NCBI GenBank assembly: GCA_938018005.1
Contig: CALIJG010000019.1
Location: forward strand, 1-64,000
Direction of reading: 5' to 3'
From: an uncultured Candidatus Saccharibacteria bacterium
GTDB taxonomy: Bacteria > Patescibacteriota > Saccharimonadia > Saccharimonadales > Saccharimonadaceae
Length of the DNA: 64,000 nucleotides
The notes beneath the pieces are model-generated. The model was not told where the DNA came from, ran no database searches, and was given only the letters and a program-made list of their open reading frames with translations. A program made the translations under genes and the position numbers. Below, piece by piece: positions 26,153 to 34,637 of this stretch (positions within the stretch are counted from its first letter, which is position 1; each line of letters opens with the position of its first letter).

Positions 26153-26181
26153 AAAACTCGCTTGTTATCCAAGCGAGTTTT
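26153..26181 (-). terminator. Intrinsic terminator of the 27160-26203 gene pair
   Basis: Perfect 12-bp stem AAAACTCGCTTG / CAAGCGAGTTTT with a five-base loop and a T tract on the minus strand, 22 bp after the last stop. Confidence 0.85.
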
Positions 26182-26202
26182 GTGTGCCGTCAGCGTGAGG
26201 CG

Positions 26203-26628
26203 CTATTGCTGCTCGGCTGGTGTTTGCGTTTGTTGCTGATTCTCGGTGTCGCTATTGGTAGAGAAGAGCTGGAGTGATTCGTCACTCAGGACATTTGGGT
26301 CGAAGGTGCCATCGGCGATCTTGCTGCGGCGCTGCTGGTACATTTTTTTAAACTCGTCGAGCGATTGCTTCGTGATACTACCTTCGGTTTTGTATGTCTC
26401 GGGCTCAGCATCGCGAGCGGCTTGCTTGCGCACCTCCTGGAAGCCAGGCCGACTGAGATCAACCTGTGCTGCACCACTGGTGTTGTACATGTCCATGGCA
26501 ACCCACACCATGATGCCCGCAATGGCGATCACGCCGCAGATCATTACCAAAAAACGGTGCTCGCGCACACTGCTCAGCTGGTGCTCGAAGTCGAGTTTAT
26601 TGGGCTGGCTGGGCTGGCTGCTGGGCAC
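26203..26628 (-). CDS. Single-pass membrane protein, 141 aa, second gene of coupled pair
   Basis: The start is set at a GTG at 26628 because AAGGAGG lies 6 nt before it, inside the end of the upstream gene. The longer frame to 26676 has no such site. One helix (FLVMICGVIAIAGIMVWVAM) follows a 30-residue cytoplasmic part; the outside part contains a charged helix (LDEFKKMYQQRRSKIADGTF) and ends in a Q/T-rich tail. Function unknown. A 32-bp overlap with the upstream exported protein suggests that the two act together at the membrane. Confidence 0.7.
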   Translation of the reverse strand: MPSSQPSQPNKLDFEHQLSSVREHRFLVMICGVIAIAGIMVWVAMDMYNTSGAAQVDLSRPGFQEVRKQAARDAEPETYKTEGSITKQSLDEFKKMYQQRRSKIADGTFDPNVLSDESLQLFSTNSDTENQQQTQTPAEQQ

Positions 26629-27160
26629 TCGGCACCTCCTTTTTGGCAGGGAATTGCTTACTATAAAATACATCAAACTGCGAACCGTACTGGCTCAGTA
26701 GCTGGTTGAGCCGCAAGGCGACATCGGCCACCCGCTTGCGACGCTCACGCACTGGCTTGATGAGGTAGTAAAACTCGACGGGCTGATCGGTGCAATCAGT
26801 CCGTAGCAACTCGGACAGCTTCTCCTCATACTGGCGGTATTCGCTGCGGAAGGCGGCAAGCTGAGTATTGTATTCTACCGTTGTCTTGGCAAGTTCCACA
26901 CCGTCGAGCCGGTTGAGGGCAATGCGGCTATTGAGTGGTGCCATCAGACGGGTGGCAATCACCTCATACTGCTGCCCTTGGTTGACCCGGACAAGCCCGT
27001 CGTTGGCATGGATGCGCCGCAGGGTAGACTTGACGCGGACGCAGTTTTGTTTTATTTGAGTGAGTTGATCATTGCTGAGTGGCGCAACTGGCTCGGCATA
27101 GGCCGGAGAGCCAAGTGCAGCAGTAGCAACTATAACAACAGCAAGAAAAGTGCGCTTCAT
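26597..27160 (-). CDS. Secreted helical protein with signal peptide
   Basis: 187 aa. A clear Sec signal (FLAVVIVATAALGSPAYA, cleavage after AYA), then an almost fully helical protein with heptad-like segments (AAFRSEYRQYEEKLSELLRT, RKRVADVALRLNQLLSQYG). Two cysteines (QNCVR and TDCTD) could form a disulfide, which would fit the DsbA-like protein elsewhere in the window. A Q/A/P-rich tail ends it. No family recognised. Encoded just before a membrane protein that overlaps it. Confidence 0.72.
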   Translation of the reverse strand: MKRTFLAVVIVATAALGSPAYAEPVAPLSNDQLTQIKQNCVRVKSTLRRIHANDGLVRVNQGQQYEVIATRLMAPLNSRIALNRLDGVELAKTTVEYNTQLAAFRSEYRQYEEKLSELLRTDCTDQPVEFYYLIKPVRERRKRVADVALRLNQLLSQYGSQFDVFYSKQFPAKKEVPSAQQPAQPAQ

Positions 27161-27304
27161 AGCTCCCCATTATGACGCATCAGAGGAGATTGGTCAAATA
27201 GTTTGCCTAGATTGAATTAAATTCTTGTGTCGCTCCGGTTGGCCACTATCTTACGCAGATTTTGCGTTAGCACCTTCAAGCTCAGCACAAAACCTGGGAG
27301 TTCT

Positions 27305-28021
27305 TTAAGGGTGGTGTGATGCCATCTGTATAATAACTACAATAACTGCAAGAACAAAAGCCATGAAAGGTATTGCAAGACCAATAGCAACACCAATCTT
27401 GAGTCCTTGGTCGTCACCATCAACGAATTTGGCAGATGGTGCGTATGTCTGAATATTCCACCACCACCAGTTGTAGTGATTATTGAGAGCATCTTGAACG
27501 GTATGGGAATAATAAAGGATTCCCATACCAGGTGACACACCGGCGCTCAAGGCGTTGAGTAATCGCGTGTTCGCTCCGGCAAAGTTAAATTGGTTGCGTT
27601 GACCATTGACCCAGACAATAATAAAGCTTGACTCAGTTCTTGCTTTGGTAATCTGCTGTGGGTCGATGTCAAAGATAACACCGATTGATTGACCCATCGA
27701 AGCATCTACATCAATAGCACGGATACGGTTGGTGCTCGTCCATTCGAGAACACAGGGTGTCTCATTGAAATAACCAGTGCTATACCAGACAAATGTTGCT
27801 GCAATGAGTGGTGTGCCATCAAAGACGCTGCTATAATTAGCCTCAATAGTAGGTTGCAATGATTGGGCAGTAGGTAACTGCATTGGCTGCATAATGGGCT
27901 GAGGGAGAGGGTTTGCTGCAACAGGAGTCCGGCCAATTGGTGGTGCGGGTTGCATAGCTGGTGTTGGTGGGTAGTATAAGGTGGTTTGCGGGTATACAGG
28001 TGTCGCGGGCTGCTGATTCAT
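27305..28021 (-). CDS. Membrane protein with Pro/Gln-rich N-terminus, paralogue A
   Basis: 238 aa. N-terminal 75 residues are rich in P, Q and T. A conserved domain follows (NYSSVFDGTPLIAATFVW, RIRAIDVDASM, DIDPQQITKA, SFIIVWVNGQRNQFNFAGAN, NWWWWNIQTYAP), and a C-terminal hydrophobic helix (GLAIPFMAFVLAVIVVII). It is about half identical to the next gene. The domain resembles none that I can name; the beta-rich middle might be a PH-like fold. Tail-anchored with the rest in the cytoplasm is the likely topology. TATAAT ends 6 nt before the ATG. Confidence 0.72.
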   Translation of the reverse strand: MNQQPATPVYPQTTLYYPPTPAMQPAPPIGRTPVAANPLPQPIMQPMQLPTAQSLQPTIEANYSSVFDGTPLIAATFVWYSTGYFNETPCVLEWTSTNRIRAIDVDASMGQSIGVIFDIDPQQITKARTESSFIIVWVNGQRNQFNFAGANTRLLNALSAGVSPGMGILYYSHTVQDALNNHYNWWWWNIQTYAPSAKFVDGDDQGLKIGVAIGLAIPFMAFVLAVIVVIIQMASHHP

Positions 28022-28111
28022 GGAAGTATTATACTATATAATTTGAGATCGGCAAGTACGAATATGTTTTACGGTATATATTTTTGGTTGTAGACTTCCT
28101 ATAGAAGTAAC

Positions 28112-28133
28112 AATGCAGGAGTATGCCTGCATT
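28112..28133 (-). terminator. Probable terminator downstream of paralogue B
   Basis: Eight-base-pair stem AATGCAGG / CCTGCATT with a six-base loop, 80 bp past the stop of the gene at 28214. The U tract is weak. Confidence 0.4.
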
Positions 28134-28213
28134 TGCTGTATCTATTATATGGTGTCTTGGATACTGTTGTTTATTAGAAAATAAGTCAATCAGCTTGCTG
28201 GAGTCATCTGGTT

Positions 28214-29113
28214 TTATGATAATAATGCCATAATAAAGGCGATAAGTACTACTATGATTGGTGTCACAAAAGCTATGATGAGGCCAATGTTGACGCCATT
28301 GTTGATAATCATCGCGTCGCGCTCGAAGCCGTCAATAATTTTAGCATAGGGTGCGTAGGCTTGAATGGCAGCCCACCACCAGTCGTAGTCGTTGTCGAGT
28401 GCACGCTCGACATTGTGTCCATAGAGAACACCACCAATACCTGGCGATACTGCAGCACCAAGGCCAGCCAGCAGCTGGGCATGTGCTCCAGCAAAGTCGA
28501 ACTGGATGCGCTGGCCATTGACCCATATGATGATAAAACTTGCCTCGACGGCTGCTTTGGTGATCTGCTGCGGATCGATATCGAGTACCACGCCGACCAT
28601 TTGGTTTGTTTTGGAGTCGAAGTCGATGGCGCGGATACGATTGGCCGTCGTCCATTCGAGAATGCAGGGCACTTGGCTAAAGACGGTGCGGTTGTGATAG
28701 TGCGAGACGGGCGTCGCCATAACCAGTGGTGTGCCGTCGAAAACACTGCTGTAATTGGCATCCATTGCTGCTGGCGCCGGCTGGGTTGCTGGCTGGACAA
28801 CAAGGGGCGCGGGCTGCTGAACGGGTGACTGCTGGGATGGTTGCGCAGGGTTACTTGGGGGTGTTGGGGTTGCCGGTTGTGGTATCTGAGTTGGTGCAGG
28901 CTGTGGCGCTGGCTGTATAACAAGAGGAGCCGGCTGCCGGATAGGTGATTGCTCAGCTGGCTGGGTGAGACTATCCTGGAGCGTTGGCTCTGATGGCTGC
29001 TGTGGCTGTGTTTGTACTGACTGCTGTGGATAATATGGTGGCGGCACAGGCTGAGCCTGAGGTGGAGCTGTCGGCTGTGATTGATAAGGATAAGAAGGAA
29101 ATTGCTGATTCAT
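28214..29113 (-). CDS. Membrane protein with Pro/Gln-rich N-terminus, paralogue B
   Basis: 299 aa. Same plan as the neighbouring paralogue A: a longer P/Q-rich N-terminus with repeats of PAPLVIQPAPQPAP type (about 115 residues), then NYSSVFDGTPLVMATPVSH, RIRAIDFDSK, DIDPQQITKAAVE, SFIIIWVNGQRIQFDFAGAH and YDWWWAAIQAYAP, and a C-terminal hydrophobic helix. TATAAT ends 6 nt before the ATG, as in paralogue A, so both are separate leaderless units and not an operon. A recent tandem duplication with change mainly in the proline-rich part. Function unknown. Confidence 0.72.
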   Translation of the reverse strand: MNQQFPSYPYQSQPTAPPQAQPVPPPYYPQQSVQTQPQQPSEPTLQDSLTQPAEQSPIRQPAPLVIQPAPQPAPTQIPQPATPTPPSNPAQPSQQSPVQQPAPLVVQPATQPAPAAMDANYSSVFDGTPLVMATPVSHYHNRTVFSQVPCILEWTTANRIRAIDFDSKTNQMVGVVLDIDPQQITKAAVEASFIIIWVNGQRIQFDFAGAHAQLLAGLGAAVSPGIGGVLYGHNVERALDNDYDWWWAAIQAYAPYAKIIDGFERDAMIINNGVNIGLIIAFVTPIIVVLIAFIMALLS

Positions 29114-29269
29114 GAGCGTATTATACTATATTGGTAAATACGCGATGTGTCTTAACAGAGGTCATATACCTTGAGATCAGAGCTTCATTAAAACATAATA
29201 GCCCAGCAGGAGATCCGCTACGCAGAATGAATTTTTGTTGTGGCGGGAGCAATGCATACGCAATAGAGG

Positions 29270-30103
29270 TTATTTGTGCTTGCCTGGCGAGGCTGCGCCG
29301 AGCTCGATGTGCTCCTTCTCGAACTCACGCAGGATCCGTCGCCGCATCTCGGCCGTGAGGGCCCACTGGTCGGATGGTTGAGTTTTGCCGGAGACGACGA
29401 GGCTAATCGACGATGCATTGAAGTCGCCAAGGATATCGAAGTGTGGTGGCTCGATCACTTTGCGCTGCCATTTCTCCTCGCCAGAAATTTCCTCGCCAAT
29501 CCGATTGATGATATCGCTGGCAGTGCTGATGTTGGTATCAGGTGCAACGGTAATGGTGAAGTATACTTTGCTATAGCCCATCGTCTTGTTGATGACATGC
29601 TGCACCACACCATTGGGGAAGAAGTGGACATTGCCCTCGACGTCGCGGATCACTGTGGAGCGTACACCGATCCGCTCGACCGTCCCGCCAAAGCCATCGA
29701 TCTCGATAATATCTCCTACCCGATACTGGTTTTCGCTAATAATAAATACTCCTGAGAGGAAATCCTTAACGAGTGACTGCGCGCCAAACCCAAAGGCCAC
29801 ACCAATGATCCCTGCGCTCGCAAACAGTGGTGCAAGAGCTGCACTATTGAAAAAATGAGTAAAGATAGCATAGCCCGCAATCACCACGACAATAATGCGC
29901 CACACATTAGCAAAGAGCCCGCCCAGCGTCTTGTGCCGCTTCTCGAGATCCTTCTTAGGCAGCGTACGCTGATATGTGGTAACGAAGGCATGCCGTGTCA
30001 GCCACATCACTACGCGTGGCCCCACCCAATACAGTGCAATCGCCACGATAATAATAATGATAATCTCTAGTGCAGTGATCTCAGGTGAGGTAATTGGCTT
30101 CAT
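29270..30103 (-). CDS. mscS: Small-conductance mechanosensitive channel, MscS family
   Basis: 277 aa. Three transmembrane helices, the pore helix region GVAFGFGAQSLVKDFLSGVF and the following beta domain YRVGDIIEIDGFGGTVERIG, VIRDVEGNVHFFPNG. These are the strongest MscS signatures. It releases solutes on hypo-osmotic shock. TATACT ends 8 nt before the ATG and overlaps the -10 region of the divergent tsaC-like gene. Length is normal for a core MscS. Confidence 0.92.
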   Translation of the reverse strand: MKPITSPEITALEIIIIIIVAIALYWVGPRVVMWLTRHAFVTTYQRTLPKKDLEKRHKTLGGLFANVWRIIVVVIAGYAIFTHFFNSAALAPLFASAGIIGVAFGFGAQSLVKDFLSGVFIISENQYRVGDIIEIDGFGGTVERIGVRSTVIRDVEGNVHFFPNGVVQHVINKTMGYSKVYFTITVAPDTNISTASDIINRIGEEISGEEKWQRKVIEPPHFDILGDFNASSISLVVSGKTQPSDQWALTAEMRRRILREFEKEHIELGAASPGKHK

Positions 30104-30111
30104 AATATGGT

Positions 30112-30119
30112 AGTATAAC
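30112..30119. promoter_or_regulatory. Overlapping -10 boxes for mscS and tsaC
   Basis: TATACT (minus, 30117-30112) ends 8 nt before the mscS ATG at 30103. TATAAC (plus, 30114-30119) ends 4 nt before the GTG of the tsaC-like gene at 30124. The two starts are only 20 bp apart. Confidence 0.5.
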
Positions 30120-30123
30120 AGAT

Positions 30124-30657
30124 GTGAATGATGAATTAAACCAGCTTGTGCTTACCTTGCAGCGTGGTGGCGTGGCAGTACTCCGGACTGATACACTGTA
30201 TGGCATTGTTGCCCGAGCAGATAACGAAGCGGCAGTAGCGCGGGTGTATCGACTTAAGCGGCGTGATAGCAATAAATCATCCATCATCCTTGTGGCTGAT
30301 GCCAGCCAAACCTATGCCGATGTACCCACCTTACCGTCGCTTGATACCTCTCAGCCCACGAGTATCTTGCTCGATTCGCCCCATGCTCCGCGGTGGTTAC
30401 GCCGCGCTAATGATATGCTGGCCTATCGCCAGCCACAGCTGCCGTGGCTCCAGGCGGTCTTGCGCCAGACTGGCCCGTTGATTGCTCCCAGCGCTAATCT
30501 CGAGGGGCAGCCGCCCGCCCGCACTATTGCCGAAGCTCGTGCATACTTTGGTAATGGTGTCGATTACTATTATGATGGTGGCACTGTGCCGACTGATACG
30601 CCACCATCACGCTTGGTGCGAGTGTTGCCGGGTGGGGGAGTGGAGCGGCTCAGGTAG
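30124..30657 (+). CDS. tsaC: Threonylcarbamoyl-AMP synthase family protein (TsaC/YrdC/Sua5)
   Basis: 177 aa. The YrdC fold is shown by RGGVAVLRTDTLYGIVARAD, the substrate-binding KRRDSNKSSIILVAD, GPLIAPSANLEGQPPARTI and the final SRLVRVLPGGGVERLR. It makes threonylcarbamoyl-adenylate for the t6A37 modification of ANN-decoding tRNAs. The Sua5 C-terminal domain is absent, so it is the short TsaC type. Start is GTG with no ribosome site. No other t6A genes are in the window. Confidence 0.85.
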   Translation: MNDELNQLVLTLQRGGVAVLRTDTLYGIVARADNEAAVARVYRLKRRDSNKSSIILVADASQTYADVPTLPSLDTSQPTSILLDSPHAPRWLRRANDMLAYRQPQLPWLQAVLRQTGPLIAPSANLEGQPPARTIAEARAYFGNGVDYYYDGGTVPTDTPPSRLVRVLPGGGVERLR

Positions 30658-30854
30658 GTTATAATAAGCTGAGTCAAATTTAAGAATTTCGCCAGATTAA
30701 ATAAAGACTTGCAGTATTTCTCCAGACTGCTGGCTCATCAGCGCCAGAGTGAAAAACTTGTGAGAGTTAATAGCGAATTCTTATACCTCACCCAAACAAC
30801 GTGGAATGTAGGGCTGCCACGAGAGAGACTATGCAATTCAGGTATAATAGACTC

Positions 30855-31526
30855 ATGACGTATCTTGACCCTCAGCAATTTATCATCACTCGCAAACGCA
30901 AGAAATATCGCTTTGCTAAGTTCCATAACGCCACTAACTGCTACGAGTACGATGAATGGTGCCAGGCAGCACCAGAGGTGCGGCAGAGTGCGACGGTGCT
31001 CGAGGTTGGCGCTGGTACCGGGATGTTTAGTGTGGAACTAGCGGCGCAGCACCCAGATGAGGTGTTTGTGGCACTGGATGTTAAGGGTGATCGCTTGCAA
31101 AAAGGGGCGTACGCGGCGCTCGAGCGTGGCATTACCAATGTGTTGTTTGTGCGGGCTCGGGCCGATCAGATTGGCGAGCTCTTTGCTGCTCACTCACTCA
31201 AGCAGTTGTGGGTGACTTTTCCTGATCCATTCCCTAAGCGGCGCAGTGCTGGCCGGCGTCTTACCCACCCAACATTTTTGCGCCAGTACGAGCAGCTGTT
31301 GCGGCCTGGTGGCTCGCTTTTGCTCAAGCATGACGATCGTGATTTCTTTTGTTGGAGCCTGGAGCGGCTCGTTGCCTGTCAGTGGTCGATTCGTGAATTA
31401 TCTTTCGATCTCCACGAGTCGTCACTACCTGATGAATACAAGACGCTCACCGCCTACGAACAGCGCTGGATGAGTGAGGGGAAAGCGATTGGCTGCGTGC
31501 GAGCGACGACCGGTAATGGCCAGTAG
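30855..31526 (+). CDS. trmB: tRNA (guanine-N7-)-methyltransferase
   Basis: 223 aa. SAM-binding LEVGAGTGMFSVELA, VALDVKGDRLQKGA, and the TrmB signature WVTFPDPFPKRRSAGRRLTH, followed by FLRQYEQLLRPGGSLLLKHD. It methylates G46 of tRNAs. TATAAT ends 6 nt before ATG 30855, so the earlier in-frame start at 30801 is not used. Normal length. Confidence 0.93.
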   Translation: MTYLDPQQFIITRKRKKYRFAKFHNATNCYEYDEWCQAAPEVRQSATVLEVGAGTGMFSVELAAQHPDEVFVALDVKGDRLQKGAYAALERGITNVLFVRARADQIGELFAAHSLKQLWVTFPDPFPKRRSAGRRLTHPTFLRQYEQLLRPGGSLLLKHDDRDFFCWSLERLVACQWSIRELSFDLHESSLPDEYKTLTAYEQRWMSEGKAIGCVRATTGNGQ

Positions 31527-31544
31527 TACCGCTTCGTAGCAAGA

Positions 31545-32861
31545 TTACATACTCACCTGACTGAGCTCTAGCATGCCGTGTTGCTGGCTCGCTAGTGCGT
31601 TATTTTTGTAGCGTTGATCATAACTAATATCTGTACTGCACCACTCGGGAGGGCAGAATGTTTCAGCACGTAGTGTCGCCTCGGTCTCGCGGCCACGAAA
31701 CTCAACTTCAGCAGTGACGAGCTTCCCCTCAAGGTTACCGTGGTAGATATCAAGTTCGATTGTATGCTCGTTGCTATCAGGGTCGGTGTAAGGTACATAG
31801 TAGCGTGTTTTTTCGATGCGCTTGCCCTTGGTGAGTGGCCATAGCGAAGCAAAGGTTGCTTCATTTATAATGATATTTTGCTCATCTCGCACGACAGTAC
31901 CACCCGATTTTACTGTGAGCTCAAAACGTTGCCCATCACCAAAACGCCGGACGCGTGTCTCCGATCCATCACTGCTGTGCGCGAGGTAGCCCTGACTGAT
32001 GTCGATATGATCATATGAGTCAATATCTGCTGGTATCTTATCAAGATTGACTAAAAATTTACGCTCAACTTCTTTGAGCTGATTAGGGCGCTCAGGGACG
32101 TGAGAACTCATCATGTCGGCAGATTTTTCTTGTGCATAGCATGTCTCAAAATGATAAGCGAGGTCTGCATACAGCTCAGCAAGCTCAGGAAATTCTGTGC
32201 CAAATCGCTGAGTGAAGCTCTCGATGAGCTTGTCGTGTGCTGCTTGCAATTCAGCAAGATTTTTAATACCATAGTCCTCTTCGACTACCCGCACCCCTTG
32301 CCCAACAATATCCATCGCTACTGGAAGAATCTTATCGACTGCTCGTACAAAGCGTGCTTCGGGTGTGTTTTGTGCTTCATAGCGCTCTAGCCCCTGACGC
32401 ATAACGGGCGGAAGACGCTGTAATAATGTGTGGGCTGCTTGCTGCTCGTTTTGTTGTTTGATGGAAAGTTGCACAGCGGTAAGGTCGAACGTTGCGACAT
32501 CGCCAGTGGCAATCTCGAGCAGTTCGTGGACAGTTGCAAATTGCTGCACCATATCATTATCCAACTGCGGATAGAGACAGGCACGTAATTCTGGCGCAAG
32601 GGCGGCAAGCGACCAATTATGCTCTGCGTCATTCTCGCGCTCGCCACTGGGCCGGCGTGGCACGCGCACTACATCGGCCAAATCACAGCTTATCTCCATA
32701 CTCTGCAGTGCAATATGGCACAGCTGACTTTGGACTGGTGATGGTGTGATACCTCGTTCGTGTGACGTGTGTGGTGGATAATTGTGTTCTGGCAGCCAAG
32801 TCGTTGGCGTGTGATTATATTGGTTATTATTGTGGTGACTATTGTATGGCAGGTTATTCAT
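31545..32861 (-). CDS. HD-like hydrolase domain fused to CYTH domain
   Basis: 438 aa. Residues about 50-245 look like an HD_3/YfbR-type phosphohydrolase (VVRVPRRPSGERENDAEHNW, FATVHELLEIATGD, EARFVRAVDKILPV); the central HD pair is written HE. From about 260 a CYTH tunnel domain follows (KEVERKFLVNL, the ExExK-type start, SETRVRRFGDGQRFELTVKS, KTRYYVPY, TIELDIYHGNLEGKLVTAEV), as in triphosphatases and thiamine triphosphatase. The first 40 residues are N/H/P-rich. Together they suggest action on nucleotides or polyphosphate. TATGGT ends 6 nt before the ATG. Confidence 0.78.
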   Translation of the reverse strand: MNNLPYNSHHNNNQYNHTPTTWLPEHNYPPHTSHERGITPSPVQSQLCHIALQSMEISCDLADVVRVPRRPSGERENDAEHNWSLAALAPELRACLYPQLDNDMVQQFATVHELLEIATGDVATFDLTAVQLSIKQQNEQQAAHTLLQRLPPVMRQGLERYEAQNTPEARFVRAVDKILPVAMDIVGQGVRVVEEDYGIKNLAELQAAHDKLIESFTQRFGTEFPELAELYADLAYHFETCYAQEKSADMMSSHVPERPNQLKEVERKFLVNLDKIPADIDSYDHIDISQGYLAHSSDGSETRVRRFGDGQRFELTVKSGGTVVRDEQNIIINEATFASLWPLTKGKRIEKTRYYVPYTDPDSNEHTIELDIYHGNLEGKLVTAEVEFRGRETEATLRAETFCPPEWCSTDISYDQRYKNNALASQQHGMLELSQVSM

Positions 32862-32918
32862 ATCACTACCATAGCGTGCTATAGTAAATATGGATAGATA
32901 GGATAGTTTGAGTCAAAT

Positions 32919-33596
32919 ATGTTTGAGCAAAATACGATTAACCACCATATCCAAAGGCGGATTCTCAGTGTGTTGTGCTATCGCAAAGTGGCTCGCTTTC
33001 GTGATCTGCGCCCACCGCGGGTGGATACCAATCTCTTTAGCTATCACCTCAAGGTGCTGCTGCAGCACCGGCTTGTTCAAAAGGTGCCGGGTGGCTATAG
33101 CCTAGCGCCGCGTGGTTTGGCGTATGTCGATCGGGTGAGTACAGACACTATGCTGGTTCGGACCCAACCTAAAATCGTAACTATGCTAGTGGTGCAAAAT
33201 AGTAATGGTGATGTCTTACTCCAACAGCGCACTAAGCAGCCCTACATTGATACCTGGACACTCCCTTACGGCAAACTCCATATCGATGACAGATCTATCC
33301 AAGCGGCAGCTCAGCGCGAAGCGGCGGAGAAACTTAGTACCGTGGATCTCGCGCTACGGCATGCGGGCGAGTGCTATATTCGTGTTTGGGCAGACAAAGC
33401 GATTCTCTCAACCACACTGGCTCATGTGTTTTATGGGACGACCGATGATATCACTCCACACGAACGGCTCATTTGGGCGCGCCCACACAAGCTGGCGCAG
33501 TACACACTTGCACCAGCAGTGGAGCAGATTGTCGCGCGGGCATTCTTTCGCGATCCGTATTTTTTTGAGGAATTTGACGACGTTTTAGATCAATAA
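32919..33596 (+). CDS. Winged-helix protein fused to NUDIX domain, probably a regulator
   Basis: 225 aa. Residues 1-75 form a winged helix (RRILSVLCYRKVARFRDLRP, LFSYHLKVLLQHRLVQKV). A NUDIX domain follows (IVTMLVVQNSNGDVLLQQRT, WTLPYGKLHIDD, then AAAQREAAEKLS). The box is degenerate: EE of REXXEEXG is EK and the G is S, so catalysis is doubtful. wHTH-NUDIX fusions such as NrtR are sugar or ADP-ribose-responsive repressors, but in NrtR the order of domains is reversed. Ligand unknown. No clear ribosome site. Confidence 0.7.
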   Translation: MFEQNTINHHIQRRILSVLCYRKVARFRDLRPPRVDTNLFSYHLKVLLQHRLVQKVPGGYSLAPRGLAYVDRVSTDTMLVRTQPKIVTMLVVQNSNGDVLLQQRTKQPYIDTWTLPYGKLHIDDRSIQAAAQREAAEKLSTVDLALRHAGECYIRVWADKAILSTTLAHVFYGTTDDITPHERLIWARPHKLAQYTLAPAVEQIVARAFFRDPYFFEEFDDVLDQ

Positions 33597-33610
33597 CAAG
33601 AGGAGGACAT

Positions 33611-33952
33611 ATGAAGATCGACGACTACGCACAGCAAGCAATCACTACCCTGAGTAGTGACTATGCCTACGGTGATGCCAATGCCCAACTAATGGGTATG
33701 GTGCTAGGTCTGGGCGGTGAATCGGGCGAGGTGCTCGAGAAGTTCAAGAAGCTATTGCGTGACCAGCAGGGCACGATAACCGAGGCAGATAAGCAGGCAA
33801 TCATTAAGGAGCTGGGTGATATTTTGTGGTATGTAACGGCAGTGGCACACTTGCTTGGTTCGAGTCTTGAGGAGGTCGCTCAGCGCAACAATGCCAAGCT
33901 CGCCAGCCGCCAGCAGCGCGGTCAGCTGCGGGGTAGTGGGGATGACCGGTAG
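33611..33952 (+). CDS. MazG-like nucleotide pyrophosphohydrolase
   Basis: 113 aa, all-alpha NTP-PPase. The EXXE...EXXD metal motif is seen in GLGGESGEVLEKFKKLLRD and IIKELGDILWYVTAVAHLL. Such enzymes hydrolyse non-canonical NTPs. AGGAGG stands 5 nt before the ATG, and the gene is 14 bp downstream of the wHTH-NUDIX gene, so the two form a probable operon with a nucleotide-cleaning theme. Confidence 0.85.
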   Translation: MKIDDYAQQAITTLSSDYAYGDANAQLMGMVLGLGGESGEVLEKFKKLLRDQQGTITEADKQAIIKELGDILWYVTAVAHLLGSSLEEVAQRNNAKLASRQQRGQLRGSGDDR

Positions 33953-33998
33953 AAATATAGCCTTCCAGGCTGGTTAAGCACGGCGCATCTATTGATTA

Positions 33999-34637
33999 TT
34001 ACGACTGAAGTTTCGTAGTGATGTCGTTGATGATAGTAGCTTCGGTTTCGGCTTGAGTGGCGCGCTGCACAGCGTGAACAGTGCGCATACCTGTTGCGGC
34101 GGCAGTGGCGATATTCTTCAACCGATCGTCAACAAACAGTACGGATTCTGGACAATGACATAAGCCCAGACGTCCCAACGCGTGAATGTATGTAGCGGGT
34201 GCTGGCTTGCGGTGGCCTGTTTCGTAGGAGAGCAAACAGGGGTTGAAGATAGCTTCGTCGTACACACCGCTTTGTTGTAATACTTCGGCGTGCTCCGGTA
34301 TGGTGTCACTCAGGATGCCAACGCGTAAGCCTTGTGTCGCCAGGTGGGCAGCGTATTCCATCATCTGATTGCGAATTGTGAGTGTCTCGCGAAAACCTTT
34401 GACAATGCTATCTTGCTGTGCATTCGTCGGGTGGTCGCAGCCAAGCTCACGCCAGAATGCAGCACGATTAATCGTACCACTACCATAACGATGAATTGCA
34501 GCCGGCCAACGCTGGTCGAAGCCATCTGGATTACCAAGTGCTTGGCGTACATCATTGGTTACATAATCATAATTGTCGATTAGGACGCCGTCGACGTCAA
34601 AGAGGATTGTTGTGATTGCTGGTGGACGCTCTACGAT
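33999..34637 (-). CDS. HAD-family phosphatase with no canonical start codon
   Basis: The first ATG in this frame (34364) would cut off the catalytic part, but the frame is open upstream and encodes motif I (TILFDVDGVLIDNYDYV) at 34590-34540. In-frame with it there is no ATG, GTG or TTG. AAGGAG ends 7 nt before an ATC at 34637, which overlaps the murC stop. The likely start is this ATC, or the product arises by frameshifting from murC, or the base call is wrong. Motif II is GILSDTIPEH, Lys in GHRKPAPATY and motif III VLFVDDRLKN. Length 212 aa from ATC, normal for a HAD IA phosphatase. Confidence 0.7.
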   Translation of the reverse strand: MVERPPAITTILFDVDGVLIDNYDYVTNDVRQALGNPDGFDQRWPAAIHRYGSGTINRAAFWRELGCDHPTNAQQDSIVKGFRETLTIRNQMMEYAAHLATQGLRVGILSDTIPEHAEVLQQSGVYDEAIFNPCLLSYETGHRKPAPATYIHALGRLGLCHCPESVLFVDDRLKNIATAAATGMRTVHAVQRATQAETEATIINDITTKLQS

